Notes: generated by a model not told the origin, from the sequence alone. DNA of 64,000 nt from Marsupella aquatica (GCA_973895155.1 OZ316895.1:12958001-13022000); one strand, 5' to 3'; numbered from the stretch's first letter, positions 33,301-44,986 are shown. Numbers and translations: made by a program.

Positions 33301-34514
33301 CCGACTGCTGCACACTTGTCCTCTGCCACCTTCGCTCCTCTTCTATCCATGTCACCTCCTGAGCATGATCTTCTAAACTTGCTGTCTGAGTTACTACTCT
33401 CGCCTTCATAACCGTTGCTTCCGTACTTGGAAGTAATCTCATCCCATTCGGCCATGTCTTTCTTATATTTTATTTCTGAGCAATTCTCGTCCCAATCACT
33501 AGAATCTCTTCTAACCTTAGTTTCAAAAGGACTCTCCCAATCGGATGAATTCCTTCTAATCTTAGATTCCAACGCGGTCCCATCTCCTTCAAATGACGTC
33601 TTTCTTAGTAGACGATTTATCTCTCCAGGCCATGCCTCTCCAGTCCCATCTGGGTAAGTTTTCTTACTCTTAGGAGGGACTTTATCTAACGAACAAACGG
33701 ATGAACAGGTAAGAGCCTTTCCTAACAAGAGATCCACCAGCGTCCCCACTGAATCTTCTTCCCCCTCTACCTTCTTAGCCACAGAATTCACCACATACGA
33801 ACTTCTGGCCACAATTAAGAGCGCAACCAAAGGTACTAGCTTCAGATTTTTGGCAAATTTGAAGGCAACTGGGATTAGCAAATCCTTGCACTTCTGTTCT
33901 AACGTGCGGAGAGCCGTGAGATCTTTCTCCCTTACTTTTTCCACGATCTGTGCAGCAGGAGTCGCAAACTCCCAGTCCACATTCACTTTGCCACTCAGAA
34001 GCGCTTCTTCTAAAGGAACGGCCAGCTGCTTGTTCTTAAGAGATACGTTTGCACCCTGCTTTAATAGAACCTCTATACATCTCTTCGAATGACTAAGAGA
34101 CGCAACGTGCAGAGCAGAGCGTTGATCGGTTTCATCTACGGCATCAACCCATATCCGTGGAAAATTCTGAGTTGTTAACAAGAGCTTACAGCAATCCACC
34201 GCGTCGAGGGCCGCTGCATAGTGCAAAAGCTTCCTTCCCAAGATCGCAAACTCGTCCTCCTCCTTGCTTCCGTTTGCCCCAGTCTTCTTCTTATTCTTCT
34301 TGCTCAGCGGCTTCGGGTTGGCACTCCTTTCTGCCTCCAAAGCCTCTTCCAACCCTTCCGCATCATCATCATTAACCAGTTTTCGGAGTGAAGCCTTCAG
34401 GGCAGGCTTCAAATTCTTCTCCATTGCCTTTATATCGGGTCCTGGTAATGGTAGCTGGCGATCCGTGCCTTCCGAATCCGAATCCTTCGTTCCCTCAGCG
34501 AAACAAGTGAACAT
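30327..34514 (-). CDS. Ankyrin-repeat, tandem CCCH zinc-finger and RRM protein, 1395 aa
   Basis: This intronless CDS starts at ATG 34514-34512 (MFTCFAEGTKDSDSEG). Domains in order: ankyrin block 1 at about 91-176 (KLLHYAAALDAVDCCKLLL, SALHVASLSHSKRCIEVLL); a low-complexity segment at about 310-360 repeating an RR/K-x-SSDW unit; ankyrin block 2 at about 433-590 (GNTALHWALRQ, GATPVHTAAGHGHFEALQLI, ETPLHYSVKNNHL); two CCCH fingers with C-x8-C-x5-C-x3-H spacing at about 758-783 (LCRNYGTSEGCTWGNKCHFAH) split as C762-H range, and about 823-851 (LCMHHEKMGTCPHGGKCKFA); one RRM at about 892-968 with RNP2 KVFVGGLP and RNP1 RGFGFVLF; then a long Ser/Pro/Asn-rich tail. CCCH pairs and RRMs bind RNA, so a role in mRNA regulation is likely, with ankyrins for protein contacts. 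Target and location are unknown. No break is seen in the 4.2 kb frame. Confidence 0.9.
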   Translation of the reverse strand: MFTCFAEGTKDSDSEGTDRQLPLPGPDIKAMEKNLKPALKASLRKLVNDDDAEGLEEALEAERSANPKPLSKKNKKKTGANGSKEEDEFAILGRKLLHYAAALDAVDCCKLLLTTQNFPRIWVDAVDETDQRSALHVASLSHSKRCIEVLLKQGANVSLKNKQLAVPLEEALLSGKVNVDWEFATPAAQIVEKVREKDLTALRTLEQKCKDLLIPVAFKFAKNLKLVPLVALLIVARSSYVVNSVAKKVEGEEDSVGTLVDLLLGKALTCSSVCSLDKVPPKSKKTYPDGTGEAWPGEINRLLRKTSFEGDGTALESKIRRNSSDWESPFETKVRRDSSDWDENCSEIKYKKDMAEWDEITSKYGSNGYEGESSNSDSKFRRSCSGGDMDRRGAKVAEDKCAAVGEDVETDCKIARKVLECVLLFSPRLSAHPQSPALPPLLRAAQANDEVLLSLLLEAGAPINETDSDGNTALHWALRQATPVNKRSVNRKLVKRLLDAGANVLMGNKLGATPVHTAAGHGHFEALQLILEKEAGGVNVMAATKETPLHYSVKNNHLLCTGLLLTHGANRNVSSLRSQKPFQLAPSPEMRALLSLDEATLREQSSESLLQTLAVVAQQQQHAAFQGAEGPTMTLAPTFIQAASQSIPKSPFQFPHAGGNYSGSQPISFSQSLSMPALSEPLNQSQLACKSSHQFHSPLSLRSQSLPSSQEARSWNSVCLTDSFSKLGMQRATQKLRMGDFDLVDDDGKANVNLPAWKTVLCRNYGTSEGCTWGNKCHFAHSEEELRVGQQNLKTTGEKSDGGLGIKGFQLGQVTPDTGDQGVKNFKTKLCMHHEKMGTCPHGGKCKFAHGEGELRPLSAASSLTSGTRIGMRPSTASSLASTGSEEGDDSSSRKVFVGGLPHFIHSDELREFFEVEFGKVIDAVVICGNDEEGKPRSRGFGFVLFEQQKDADEAVKRHYFPFRGKKVEVKRAMARMDSPSGDETGKLASSFSSGISSPAAPLSPALPSSLPGISLYNDGMQLPTLPAIGPPPGWSMPSLPVETLKEGVHSSHLFAQSRASPLPQNSAAFGSEQKYSHQATGQSPPLNNNKLYSEDSDAYGHISEPFTHSAVYSGQNGVQPVVTVTKPYAESSYNSYSSPSVNSSLPSSLSNVANGTAAHNSNPNKPFSYFEQSAPQPYFNSTHSKPANASESNGDEDDELSQLVEMLKGPSPPSQSSSAHTLAYSSQPSLSSFMPETNYDGVHDAIPTQNGAKESASMYIRGSSNLPYNGGPNLLPSYRGLSSSQLPDGFREVPPSSTKYTEVGQASNSSGYHMSQVGNLGYNPHLPMGSKTISDNHVSNSLEVIAPRGVGGSGGNPPSNVMSMLLPGFNNSQQGSHTYDYGHYGGYDEFEVSR

Positions 34515-36900
34515 TTCTTTACACCCTTTGTTTCCCCAAATTCAACTTCTCTGATAAACAAACTCCAGTAACTCGGGGAATATCGCCTCCACTGTAAGCA
34601 AGCAGAACTTTGGTCAGCTCTACCGTATCGTCGTCATTATTCTCCATAGACGCTATTGATTCAAAGACTCAAGTCGGAGCAGTATTAGGGAGCTATGACG
34701 TTTCCAAACGAAGGTACTGCATTTTGCCCGGCTTTCCTAGCCATAACCAACAACCCAACTAACCATCGCCAACGCATTTCGCCAGCAGAAAAGAACCATT
34801 GTCTGAATATCATCTCATTTAGGTCTAGAGGACAACAGTGACCAACCTCAGATGCAAGACGTTAGCATTGATCAAAAAAATCAATCCGAGCACCTACAGC
34901 AGTAAATTATCCCCCGACCCGACTTGATAGGTTCACGAAGCTTAGGCGAACTGCTGCCTTATCTCGACATGAGCATTTTACGGGACTGACGACAGAACCG
35001 TCTCTACAAAATTTCAAACAGCAGATTGTAGAAGCGAGTCGAGGTCCTTCTACTACACATTGATCTGTCTCACCAGTAAAACAATTATACAGTCCAAATG
35101 CAAGAAATACAGCAGAGACCAGAAACAGATTCCTTTGAAAATTCAGCTCAAGAACCGCGTCAGAGAACCGCTCTGTTGGGGTAGCGGGTGTCGCACCCTT
35201 TCAAGCAAACGTTCCCGACGCAGGACACGAAGGGCTCGAGAGTCGTCACACGTAGACGAGGAAGCTATGTGGCCGTCTTACAAAAACCGGCCTCTTTTCT
35301 GGCCCGAAGACGTTCCTAAACTACTCAATTGTCATGAGACACCTATACACTACACACCACAACACAAGTGGAGACGAGAAAACCGAACGAAAAAGAACTG
35401 GACCACCAAACATGCACCTACGCTACCCCCCGGTCTCCACACGGTCGAGAAGGGACCGGACGAAGAATGCTAAGCAACGAAGGACGGCCTGCCGCAGCCC
35501 TTTGCCATGTTCCCCCGGGGGACTAGTGTAGAAGGTCACCTTGACGCAGTCTAAACGGCACGATAGTTCTTTAGTCAGATGAAAGACAGTCCACACGCAG
35601 CACGAGCGGAGCTTGAGTAGTGTAGGGGGGGGGGAACTAGAAAACACTAGAGTTGAAGCTCCCTCCACCTTACCGAATTGTCGTCAGCTAGACGAGTGTA
35701 GCATCGAACTATTACTGAAGGGCAACCGATGGCGGTATTTCCAGTTCTGCAGAGAAACAGTCCGAGCCGTGACGACGCTTCCCTAAAATGCGACCGGCAG
35801 GCAAACGCACCCGCACGATACGAAGTTAAAGAAGATTGTCTGCCTCCGCCTCGCAGCATAAGCAAAAGACACCACTCCTCCTACGAAAATATCAACTGCT
35901 GCTGCTACTACTGTCAGTGCCAATCGACAGTCCTTTGCTCCCGTGAGAATATTAGAACCACCCCGAAGAAGGCAAAGACGCGGTTCGATACAATTAATTA
36001 TTTCGTTCGTTCATTCGTCGTCGTACATCACTCGACGCGTAAGGAGTGTCCGCAATCCGCCTTCTCCAGGGGCTCGACCAGCTATTGCATTACTCGATAA
36101 CTCGACGTATTCCGCATTACCTGATATGCAGTCGTTGAATACTTGTAGACCGCCCGTCGCTGGTCCCACCCACGACCGAACCACTCTCGACGACTCTACC
36201 CTTCCCGTCCCTCCCCTTCCCGGCCAGCAAACAGGAACGAGCATGCAAATTACATCACACCGCGAGCAAACTCGAGCCAACTGGAGCCAAGCACAGCAGC
36301 AGAAGCACAGCAAGGCTTCTTGTGCTGGTACTACTGCTGCTGCAAGCAAACCGATGAAGATAGGGCTGACTTACACTAAAAACATCATAACAAAGAAGCA
36401 AGCGGGAGATCCAATAATGCTCACCTTCAAACCTCTCGTCGCTCGGCTCGATGGCGATGCTCAATCAATCAATCAATCAAAATCTCAAAGCCTGATCAGC
36501 GAAATGTGACAACAGCGGCAGGAAGAATATGGCGTGGCCTCCACAAAGCAGCTCTTGCAAACGACCGACCAACAGAGGGCTAGTCATCGTCAGGAACCGC
36601 GACTACTGCTGTTGCTCATACTGCTGCTCTTGCTCCTGTGTGCACTCGGGGCTCCATCATTCTGCACACCACACCTCAATCTCTCCAAACACTCGACCTC
36701 GTCGACCATCTCTCTCGAACACAACTCTTTCGGTCTATCGACTCCCACTCGACTCTTTCTCTCGCACTCTGCCCTCCGGGTCCCGTGTACAACGCTCTCC
36801 GCGCGATCCCCCATGCCCCCACCCCCACCCTCTTCCGCCATCTCCTCGCCGTCGCTACACCGTAGCCAAACCGACGCGCGTCGTCTCAAGCGGATCAGCA
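34515..36900 (-). promoter_or_regulatory. 5' leader region of the CCCH gene with predicted 1.8 kb leader intron
   Basis: On the minus strand an acceptor (GCTTACAG) ends at 34592, leaving a 77-base leader before the ATG. A strong donor (GAAG then gtgagc) lies at 36424. This predicts a leader intron of 1833 bases (36424-34592) and a first exon above it in GC-richer DNA. A (CAAT)n microsatellite at about 36462-36480 would lie in that exon. Plus frames of 60-188 codons here have no conserved features and are attributed to base composition. Confidence 0.4.
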
Positions 36901-37064
36901 TGAACCGACGGCACCACCACCAGAGAGCGCCAAACAAGATATGACGCGTCTGCGTCCGCAACAAGATCGTGCATTCGCGTTTTGCGTCGTTGGTTGATGC
37001 CCGACGGCCGACGGCGTCTATGTGAAGCCACCCTACGACACACTGTAAACAAGGTGGAAATGCT

Positions 37065-37545
37065 TACACCTTCGAGGGATAATGCACTCGACGGCTCGCG
37101 CCTTACACCTGCCCGGGATCATGGAGACATGGACTCGACGGCGTCCCTTGCTTACTTACACCTTCCGGGAGATCATGGAACATGGACTCGACGGCGTCCT
37201 TCCTTCCCGGGGATCATGGAAACCTGGACTCGACGGCGTCCCTCCTTCGCTTGCTTACTTACACCCTCCCGGGGATCATGGAGACATTATTGACTCGATG
37301 GCGTCCCTCCTTCCTTCTTACTTACACCTTCCCGGGGATGATGGAAACATGGACTCGACGGCGTCCCTCCTTCGCTTGCTTACTTACACCCTCCCGGGGA
37401 TCAATGAAGACATGGACTCGACGGCGTCCCTCTCTCCTTTGCTTACTTACACCTTCCCGGGGACCATGGACTCGACGGCGTCTCATACCCTGGCTTACTT
37501 ACACCTTCGCGTGGATCATGGGCTCGAGAGTCACCCACTCCCTAG
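37065..37545. repeat. Minisatellite, about 8-9 units of 41-61 bp
   Basis: Units share CATGGACTCGACGGCGTCCC, then TTGCTTACTTACACC, then TTCCCGGGGATCATGGA. CTCGACGGC-type anchors recur at about 37087, 37134, 37188, 37229, 37290 (as CTCGATGG), 37353, 37414 and 37469. Unit length varies because the CTTGCTTACTTACACC part is missing from some units. Two plus frames stay open through the array (140 and 181 codons), giving repetitive peptides. I regard this as non-coding repeat. It lies near the presumed promoter of the CCCH gene. Confidence 0.88.
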
Positions 37546-40500
37546 GCTCGGCACTGCCTCTGCCGGTGTGCTGCTCAATGCTCGCCAATCTGCCTCGTTC
37601 GTGAGCTTTTCGTACGTACGCGTTTGAACAAAACAATGCTTATTAAACAGCCTTTTGAGTCAATGGTCCGTCTGATACTCCAGATACATGAATCTAGTTT
37701 GTTTATTATTGGAGTCCCTGTCCCATGCGGGTACGCTCTCCCATTTGGAATGGTCAAAACCCAAGCCAAACTCACTCACTCTTGGGGTTGCCCCTTTACT
37801 GTTCAGCAAGATGGGGTGGGGGCATGAAACTGTTCCCTTAGGTCATCTCCAGCGTAGCCTGTATCCTTCTACAGCTACAATAAATTGTTGTATCAGATAC
37901 ACACAAATATCATTTATGGGTGGTTCTACTAGGGGTCTCAAACTTCTGGTTTTGGCTCACTCATGGTCACAAACGTTTGTCCGAAAGTAAAGGAGTGGAC
38001 TTCCACAAACTTGTCCTATCACTTATATGACCAAATTTTATAGCTTAAACCTTTGGACTGGGGACCTTTCTGCAGCCCTTCAGGTTTGACACGCCCCAGT
38101 ATGCCACTGGCAGGTATACCCCATTGATTTCAAACATTTGGGCTACTTCCAGTTCCTAATGACGGATCTCATTTCCACATGATGCTCTTTGTTCGTTGAC
38201 CTACTAGTAAAACTAAATTATGTCCAAATCAAGACCGAGACTTTGTATCAGATAAGCCCCTAACCCAAGTTCAACTTGTTCAGTTTATGTAGAAAACTGT
38301 TGTCGATCACCTTAGACGTCATTGGATATATTAAGGAAACACGACAATCATTGCATATGCTCACAAGCTGTTTCCAAAAATTTCTCTCACCTGAAGAATA
38401 GTGGTCACTCTTATTGATGAATTAAAAGACGTAATAGACAAAGCTAGAGAATATCTCATTTCATATATTCACAAGTGGTATACAACAGTTGAGCTTCCAA
38501 CTGCACTAGACATCTACTCAAACTACTGTAGAGTTCAAATTCCTTACAATGTTGTGTCATTTGGTGCCCACATTTGTCCCATCTCATATTGGTATTCTGA
38601 TTAAACTGCATGCATATTTTATGTGCGCCCTAAGAATATTGCTAGTCTGGGCAAGGCTGAGTGAAAAGTCTACACTCATATGTTATTTATGATACATGCA
38701 TAATGTACTTATCTTTTTCATTTGGACATTGCACTTCACCTAACTGTTTCCCCTATCACCTGGGAATTTCCCAAGTCACCCTTAGATTATCCCTCCAGAC
38801 AAATGGACAGACAACATCATTGTCTGTCTAGTACCTCACTTCCTTTGGGAACAATCCAATACACATATCCAAAATGTAACTACTATAACTAAAGCAATGT
38901 GCTGGGAAGCCAATTGCTCCAAAAGACCACAAAGTAGTGTTGTTGACAGAAACTTGACCTTACAACACTACCTATAGCAACCCCTGGTACAGCCAGATCA
39001 TCAGTCAGACCTGAAAGAAATCCCAAATCCAGCACAGATTGGAAACTGTTTGATTATATTTGTCTACCAATCTGATATGAATAGGAATCTTCCCTTGATT
39101 CATCTACGTTCTTGGACCTTTACAAGGACAACCAGGCTTGACTTAAAATCATGTTGTCCATTCAGAAAATATACAATGTGATGGGGCTAGGATCATGGGT
39201 CACTACCTCATCCTTGGTTGGGTCCATCGTTGCAATGTATGCTTGATCTACAGGATAATGTGACCAAAATGATGCTAATCTCATTGATTGCGGATGTCAT
39301 TTTTTGATTTTTTTAAGGGACAAAAAATGGTCATTTGGTTGCCCTCTGTACAAAGGGTTATCTCAAGAAAGAGGAAATAAGACTTTTCTTTGTCTTGTGT
39401 AATGAGAAAAGTGATAAAGAAATACAAAACCAAGCCCCCTTTTGGATTAGTGGTTGTTGATGTTTGCAATTTTAGATTGACAGCCTTCTAGCTACTATAA
39501 ATCCCTTGCCCATTCATGCTTTTCCTGCTTATGAGAGGTTTCTTCTTTTTGGGGGTAGCTAAAGCGCAAGTGTCTTTGGTGTGCTTAGAACCTGTTAGTA
39601 TTGACAAAAGTCTTGTAACCCACTCCTTACGCACCACACGTATGGCCCGCACACCAACAAAAGGGTTGTCATCTAAAGTATGCAAGGTGGCAGGTGGCCC
39701 CAGTCCAAGGAGCTATGCTTGATTATCTTCATTACTGGAGTCAGTCCTAATCTTTACCAATTTGAAAGAAAGATAAGCATCAGAACACTACCTTTACTCA
39801 ATATGAAAAAACTGAAAGACTCCATGATTTATGTTGGGTCAGTTGTTTCTTGGTAGATGAACATACAAAAGCGAAACACACATAGAGGGTTGTCAATCTT
39901 TGAGGTTTCTCTAACACCATTCACTGCAGCTACAGTAGTCCCGCCTCTCTGCTTTGCTTTCCATCTTAGTCACCTACACCTAAAGTGCCCTTTGGGATCC
40001 ACAATATCAACTGTACACATAGCCTGAATGTGCACTGTTGGGCAAAGATTGCTTGTTCATGCTATTGTGATTTATAGGACAATAAATAGTTATCAAAATG
40101 AGCGCTGCCCACTCCTTTAATCAGCCCGTCCTGAAAATTGGTTTGGACATTTAATAGCAACTTCTGAGGTATATGATTGATGGGACAAAAGTGTTACTTT
40201 ATAGAACAGATGAGTGATCCAGACCGTTGATAGACCTTGATAGACTTCAAATCAATGTAGCCAAAAACTCAAGGGTCCGATTAAGTAGAACTTTTTATTT
40301 TGGGGTTTATCAAGCAAACACCTCCACAAATTGCTGAGAGAGAATGCAGAGTTATTCTAATTGCAAAATGCCCTCAACAGACTGGAAGAACCATATTCCA
40401 AAAGGTCAAAATTAAAGTTAGAATATTTTAGTCATAACGCAAAGCATTGTAAAATCCTCCCACTCAGGAGATCTCCTAAGTCACAGCTCTCCTAGGTAGG

Positions 40501-41209
40501 AGACCTTTACGATCTACATCAGTTAGTCCCATACAGTATTGTGAGAATCAGGCGGAATATCCATGGTCCTTATTGGGAAAGTAGAAAATGTCCGTTTGTA
40601 GACCTGCGTGCTCTTCTTTTCATATTGGCTTTCTCTTTAGTATAGTATAGTATATATGGTATACTATTGCGTGTCACAAGTCAGTAAGAAAGTGCATTCG
40701 GCACACAAAAATCTGGTACGTGTCCCTTCTTGGGGGGCCAGCCGGATATGCGTCTGCATCTTATTTGGGATGGGATATAAATGTAGGAATAAATTGTAAA
40801 GAATATAGAGAACTGAAATGAATATCAACAATCAATCAATCACGAATGAGAATCAAAGACAGTCGGGATTCTCTCAATGTGGTCCGTTGGATGCTAAGAT
40901 GGACGGCCCATATCGATCTCTTACAAATCAGAATATTGCCTCGTCCGTACATTAAAGTGAGTGGTTAAGGCTGTATGGTACGGTCCTTAGCGGGAGGTCT
41001 TCTGTTTACGACTGAGCTTTCTGTCCTTAAAACTCTTTTTTCCTTGCTGGCCGGTTTCCGCGATGTGGCCGTGTCTTTTTCATCATCAGCCTCTCTTCTC
41101 GTCCGCAAACCTTCAGTTCTTTCTTTCCTGGTCTGGAATTTCGTTATCATTTGGTTTAGTCTCGTGCGGAATCTATCTATTCTATCTATCTACTCGTAAA
41201 ATCTATATA
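37546..41209. other. Repeat-rich intergenic DNA without recognisable coding sequence
   Basis: I saw no transposon protein motif, RNA gene or clear long repeat in this stretch. A TATAGTATAGTATATATGG run lies at about 40639-40658 and a TCTATCTATTCTATCTATC run at about 41173-41192. It is probably old, decayed transposon DNA. Confidence 0.4.
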
Positions 41210-41870
41210 TTCTAGAATTGAAAGCCCCCATGGACCACAAGGTTAGTCTTTGAAACCCCATCACATTTCCCAAAATTTGAGTTTAATTTAATACCTTGGT
41301 ATTCATAAATTAAAGAAAAAATTGGCTTTGGGATATGCTAGAGGAGTAGATAACCTACAGTTCAATTAAAGTGACACTGAACCTTTGGTTGTGTTTTTCA
41401 TCATAAAATGTGGAGGGAATAATTCCATTCCATTAATTTTCATTTTGTAACTATGAAATATTTGGGCTTGATACTTTTTTTATGTCTCTTCCTTCTCTAG
41501 TTACCTTGCAGGTTCAAGTTATGGGCTCCAAACTCCCATTTACCACAAAAATGTGATCCATTTAAGCACTGTCTCCAACATTGTGGTTCATCATGGATTT
41601 AGTTTTCATGTATTCTATCTAGCTATCTAAATCTAATGTATTATATAAAGTGCACAAGGACCCTGGCAAGGACATAGGTCTAGAGTGAAGCCTTGGCTGC
41701 CACTCTCAGGGCACAGCCACAGTAAGGCAGGGATGAAAGTGGAAATGTGCTGGAGAATACTCATCACTAGCTATTTTGGGGCAAAGCTTGAGCATTTGTT
41801 TATATAGTAAAGCTAAAGAAAATTATCTAGAGTGAAGCCTCTCGACCGTGACTCAACAGGGAAAAACTAT
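41210..41870. repeat. Dispersed repeat, copy B
   Basis: About 41215-41305 is the reverse complement counterpart of 7625-7710 (CCCCCATGGACCACAAGG, CACATTTCCCAAAATTTGAG, TTTAATTTAA). The CTAGAGTGAAGCC phrase occurs twice here (about 41680 and 41828) and once at 7755 in direct orientation. This suggests a composite or rearranged element family. Confidence 0.5.
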
Positions 41871-44800
41871 AGTTGGGGTGGGACTGGAAACAGTAGTTAG
41901 TATCTATTATAATTTGCAATGGAAATTTACCTTTCATGACCCGCCCCATTGAAGCTATAGACCATAATTTCCTTGGTAAGAGCAATTTTGATATTTAGAG
42001 TATGCTTGTGAGTAAGGGCAGGCACTTGGAGTCAAGGCATGGGGACCACTTCCTAAGTAAAATTGGGTGCCTCAAAAGAAGCCAACTACTTATGGAGAAC
42101 AAGTATTGTGCCCATGCTAATAAGCAGAGGTGATGAGCTAATAAATGAAACTAATGTGATTGTAGAAAACTCAAAATATCATCTTAAAAATACAATAGTT
42201 TCGTTTGGCATGGTTTCTATGTGTCATCCAAATTTGAGCTACTCTACATAAGTATCATGTAGTTATTCTTTCCTTATTCCTACAATGAAAGTCAATCTTT
42301 CAAGCTAGTGTAAGTAGATAAACCATCCCCAAGGACTAACCTGAGCTATATTTGTTGTCCATGTGGGATTCTCGATTCTCTCTTGATTTCCTTCTCTTCT
42401 CCAATTCTTTCTCTCCATTCCTCTCATCTTTCCCTTATCATTTACACTTCTTTCTGATCTTGGTCTTCATGTTCCTAATTCCTTTCTCATCTTTGTTGTT
42501 TGGTTTACTGTTTGGTTTGCTGTTCTTTCTGGTCTTGTCTTTCCTTCTCATTTTTTCTCTTGTTTGTGGACTTTGGAGCATTCATTTGACCCTTACAGCC
42601 TTAGGACTAAAGTTCATATTTAATCGCAATTAGTCTAACCATAGTCAATTACTTGGTTAAGGTTACATGCCCTACTCCTACATTTATTGGCAGGACTTAG
42701 GTGACTGGACCTTAGGCTCACTATCATGGAGCCAGTTGACAGATGGAGAGAGCTTAGTTTGTGTAGACTCGGTATAATTGACAAGTTTATAGTTCAAAAA
42801 AGTTCTCTTGTGTATTTCCATGGAAATAGCTTTTGGAAAGTGAACTAAATATTTCTTGTACTGACTACTTGTGAGTTATTTGAATATTATAGATGTGCAT
42901 ATTGTCTTATGAACTCTAACAGTTGTTTGCTTGACAAATTATGGGCCATAATTAACCCCCTACTCAGCCATAATCCCCTGTTCAGCCTGGCCAGAGGATA
43001 CACTCATTTATGTCCCTTGTGTTATTTGGCCCACATCTGGAGGCTCCTCCCAAGCATAAATTTGTCTAGAAGGTCTCGAGTATATGCTGGATGGGATCCC
43101 TGCCAGAACTTATTTGCATGATGGACCCTACAAAAGCTTTGTTACCAACTAGGACCCCTCTCACATTGTTGTCAAAAGTTTTTGTAGCAATTTCTGTAAC
43201 CCGTTTTACCTTGATATTGTCACACCAATTACTATTGGGAAGTTTAGGGTCAATAGTGCTCAAAGCATGAACTACACCGTCAGAAACTCCGCTCAATCAT
43301 GCTAGAATGCATGAGAAACTACAAAGTGTGGGGAACTGCAAAATAATACTCATTGCCACCAAAATTGCACTATAACTTAAGTGGAGACAATATGATTAAT
43401 ATCTACCGGTTTGAATTTTTACTGTACTGCAATTTTCATTAAGTTTACTTTCACACAAGCTAGCTATGCACATGATTTCCATGATGTTTTTCTTAGTGCT
43501 GTTGTGCGTGCATATTAAAAGGAGGCTAGACAATGTGCATTCTTCTTCATCCTCATACCTTGTCCTGCACCATGTCTATCACGTCAATTGGTAATTTTGG
43601 TCAATGGGGCACTGTAGTATTTGGGTACTGTCAATCCTCATTGTGCACAATGAGTAGACTTGACATTACAATGCGCAGATTCTAGTGTCACATTCCACAT
43701 GCGCACATCTCTGACCAGGTCAGCTGAGAAAGATCCACCTGAGGAGGTAGACCATAGACTACATCTCTGGTGTAGATGGGATGTCTGTGAGGTGGATCAT
43801 CCTTAAAGTTCATGGACCACCACCAGAGGACAGGCCTTGGTTTGGACGGAACAGGAGACATGCTCAGACTCTGACAAGCACTTGAATGGGAAGAGTACTA
43901 AACAAGGTTTGAGTTTCAGTCTAAGAGTTTTTTAATAAACCACAAAAGCCCCCAAGCCCTGCCCGTGCATGCTGGCCAATCTGCCCAAGTGGGGCAGATT
44001 GCAGGGACTTTGGGCCTTGCCTGTCCCTCACAGGGGCAACCAACAACACCTAGCAGTACGAGTCTAGGTGTTGTTTGCAAGGCTGCTCGGTCACAGTTTG
44101 ACAAAGCTCTAGGGATTTCTGAAGATTGTAGCTTCAACTCATGCGCCCTTTCTTGGCAGTCGTCTCTCTCTGAAGCTTTTGCAATTTTGGAACGTCATGT
44201 GACTCATTTGTTTCATGGCAGGACAATGGCACAAAGTAGGAAGTTGAGAGTGATGTTGACAAAACATGAAGATGGAATCTACACTTTGTCTTGGCAGGAT
44301 CCTAATCATTTATAGGGTTCTCTACCCATAGTCTGGACTGTCACGTACACTGTAAGGTTCAGATGATTTCCCAGATTTATGTATTGTACTTGGGGAGTGT
44401 CATTCTGATTTGAATCCTTGTAGTTCAGTTAGAACAGTTCATGATATGTGTTGCTTACAATGGAGAGACTCTCGTAAAAAGAGAACTATTGCAGGTCTAC
44501 ATTCACTTGGCCTAAGTGGTAGGCTTTACCAACATAACCAAATTTCATAAAGTGGTTGAAGCTTAAGTGAAGGCAACTTGGCATGATGAAGGGCAAGAAT
44601 TTGTAGTATGTATTCCTCCCTAATTAGTCATAGAAAGTCTCCTGTATGTATTGTTTCAAATTGTTGTGTATGACTAATAAACACTTTTGCATATACAATA
44701 CAATTCCTACTGGTTGATAACATAAAGGGTTCACGTCCCCTTGGTAGTACATGGAACAACACATAAATTACTTGATAGCATTATTGGTGATAATATTTGC

Positions 44801-44986
44801 AAATTTTATATATAAATAGAACTCTTGCTGGTTGGCAACTTGAGGAGTTTGATCAATTCCCCTCAAGAGTACATGTTACATGCATGATTAAGGAATTGAG
44901 TGTTTCTCACAAGCACCAAATTTGGGACTAGCTCCAATTTATTTTAAAATTTCCTAACTTTGTTCCATTTCACCTGCCTCCACTAC
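41871..44986. other. Repeat desert with unassigned protein-like scraps
   Basis: Minus frame 43296-43066 (contains DPKLPNSNWCDNIKVKRV and GVLVGNKAFVGSIMQ) and plus frame 43965-44315 (contains LSEAFAILERHVTHLFHG) look protein-like but match no family I know, and neither has gene structure. A pyrimidine-rich tract lies at 42360-42560. Other parts show nothing. Confidence 0.35.

Noticed and set aside
35060-36944. Plus-strand frames of 123-188 codons between the CCCH gene and the minisatellite
   Set aside because: GC- and CA-rich, with microsatellite-derived QSINQSKSQS-like tails and no conserved motifs. The region is better explained as leader and promoter of the CCCH gene.
37082-37627. 181- and 140-codon frames over the minisatellite as a repetitive protein gene
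   Set aside because: Both frames follow from the repeat length and lack of stops in the unit; irregular unit lengths shift frame, and there is no other evidence of a gene.
43965-44315. 116-codon plus frame as a gene
   Set aside because: No ATG context, splice sites or known motif; it lies in repeat-rich DNA. Noted only as a scrap.
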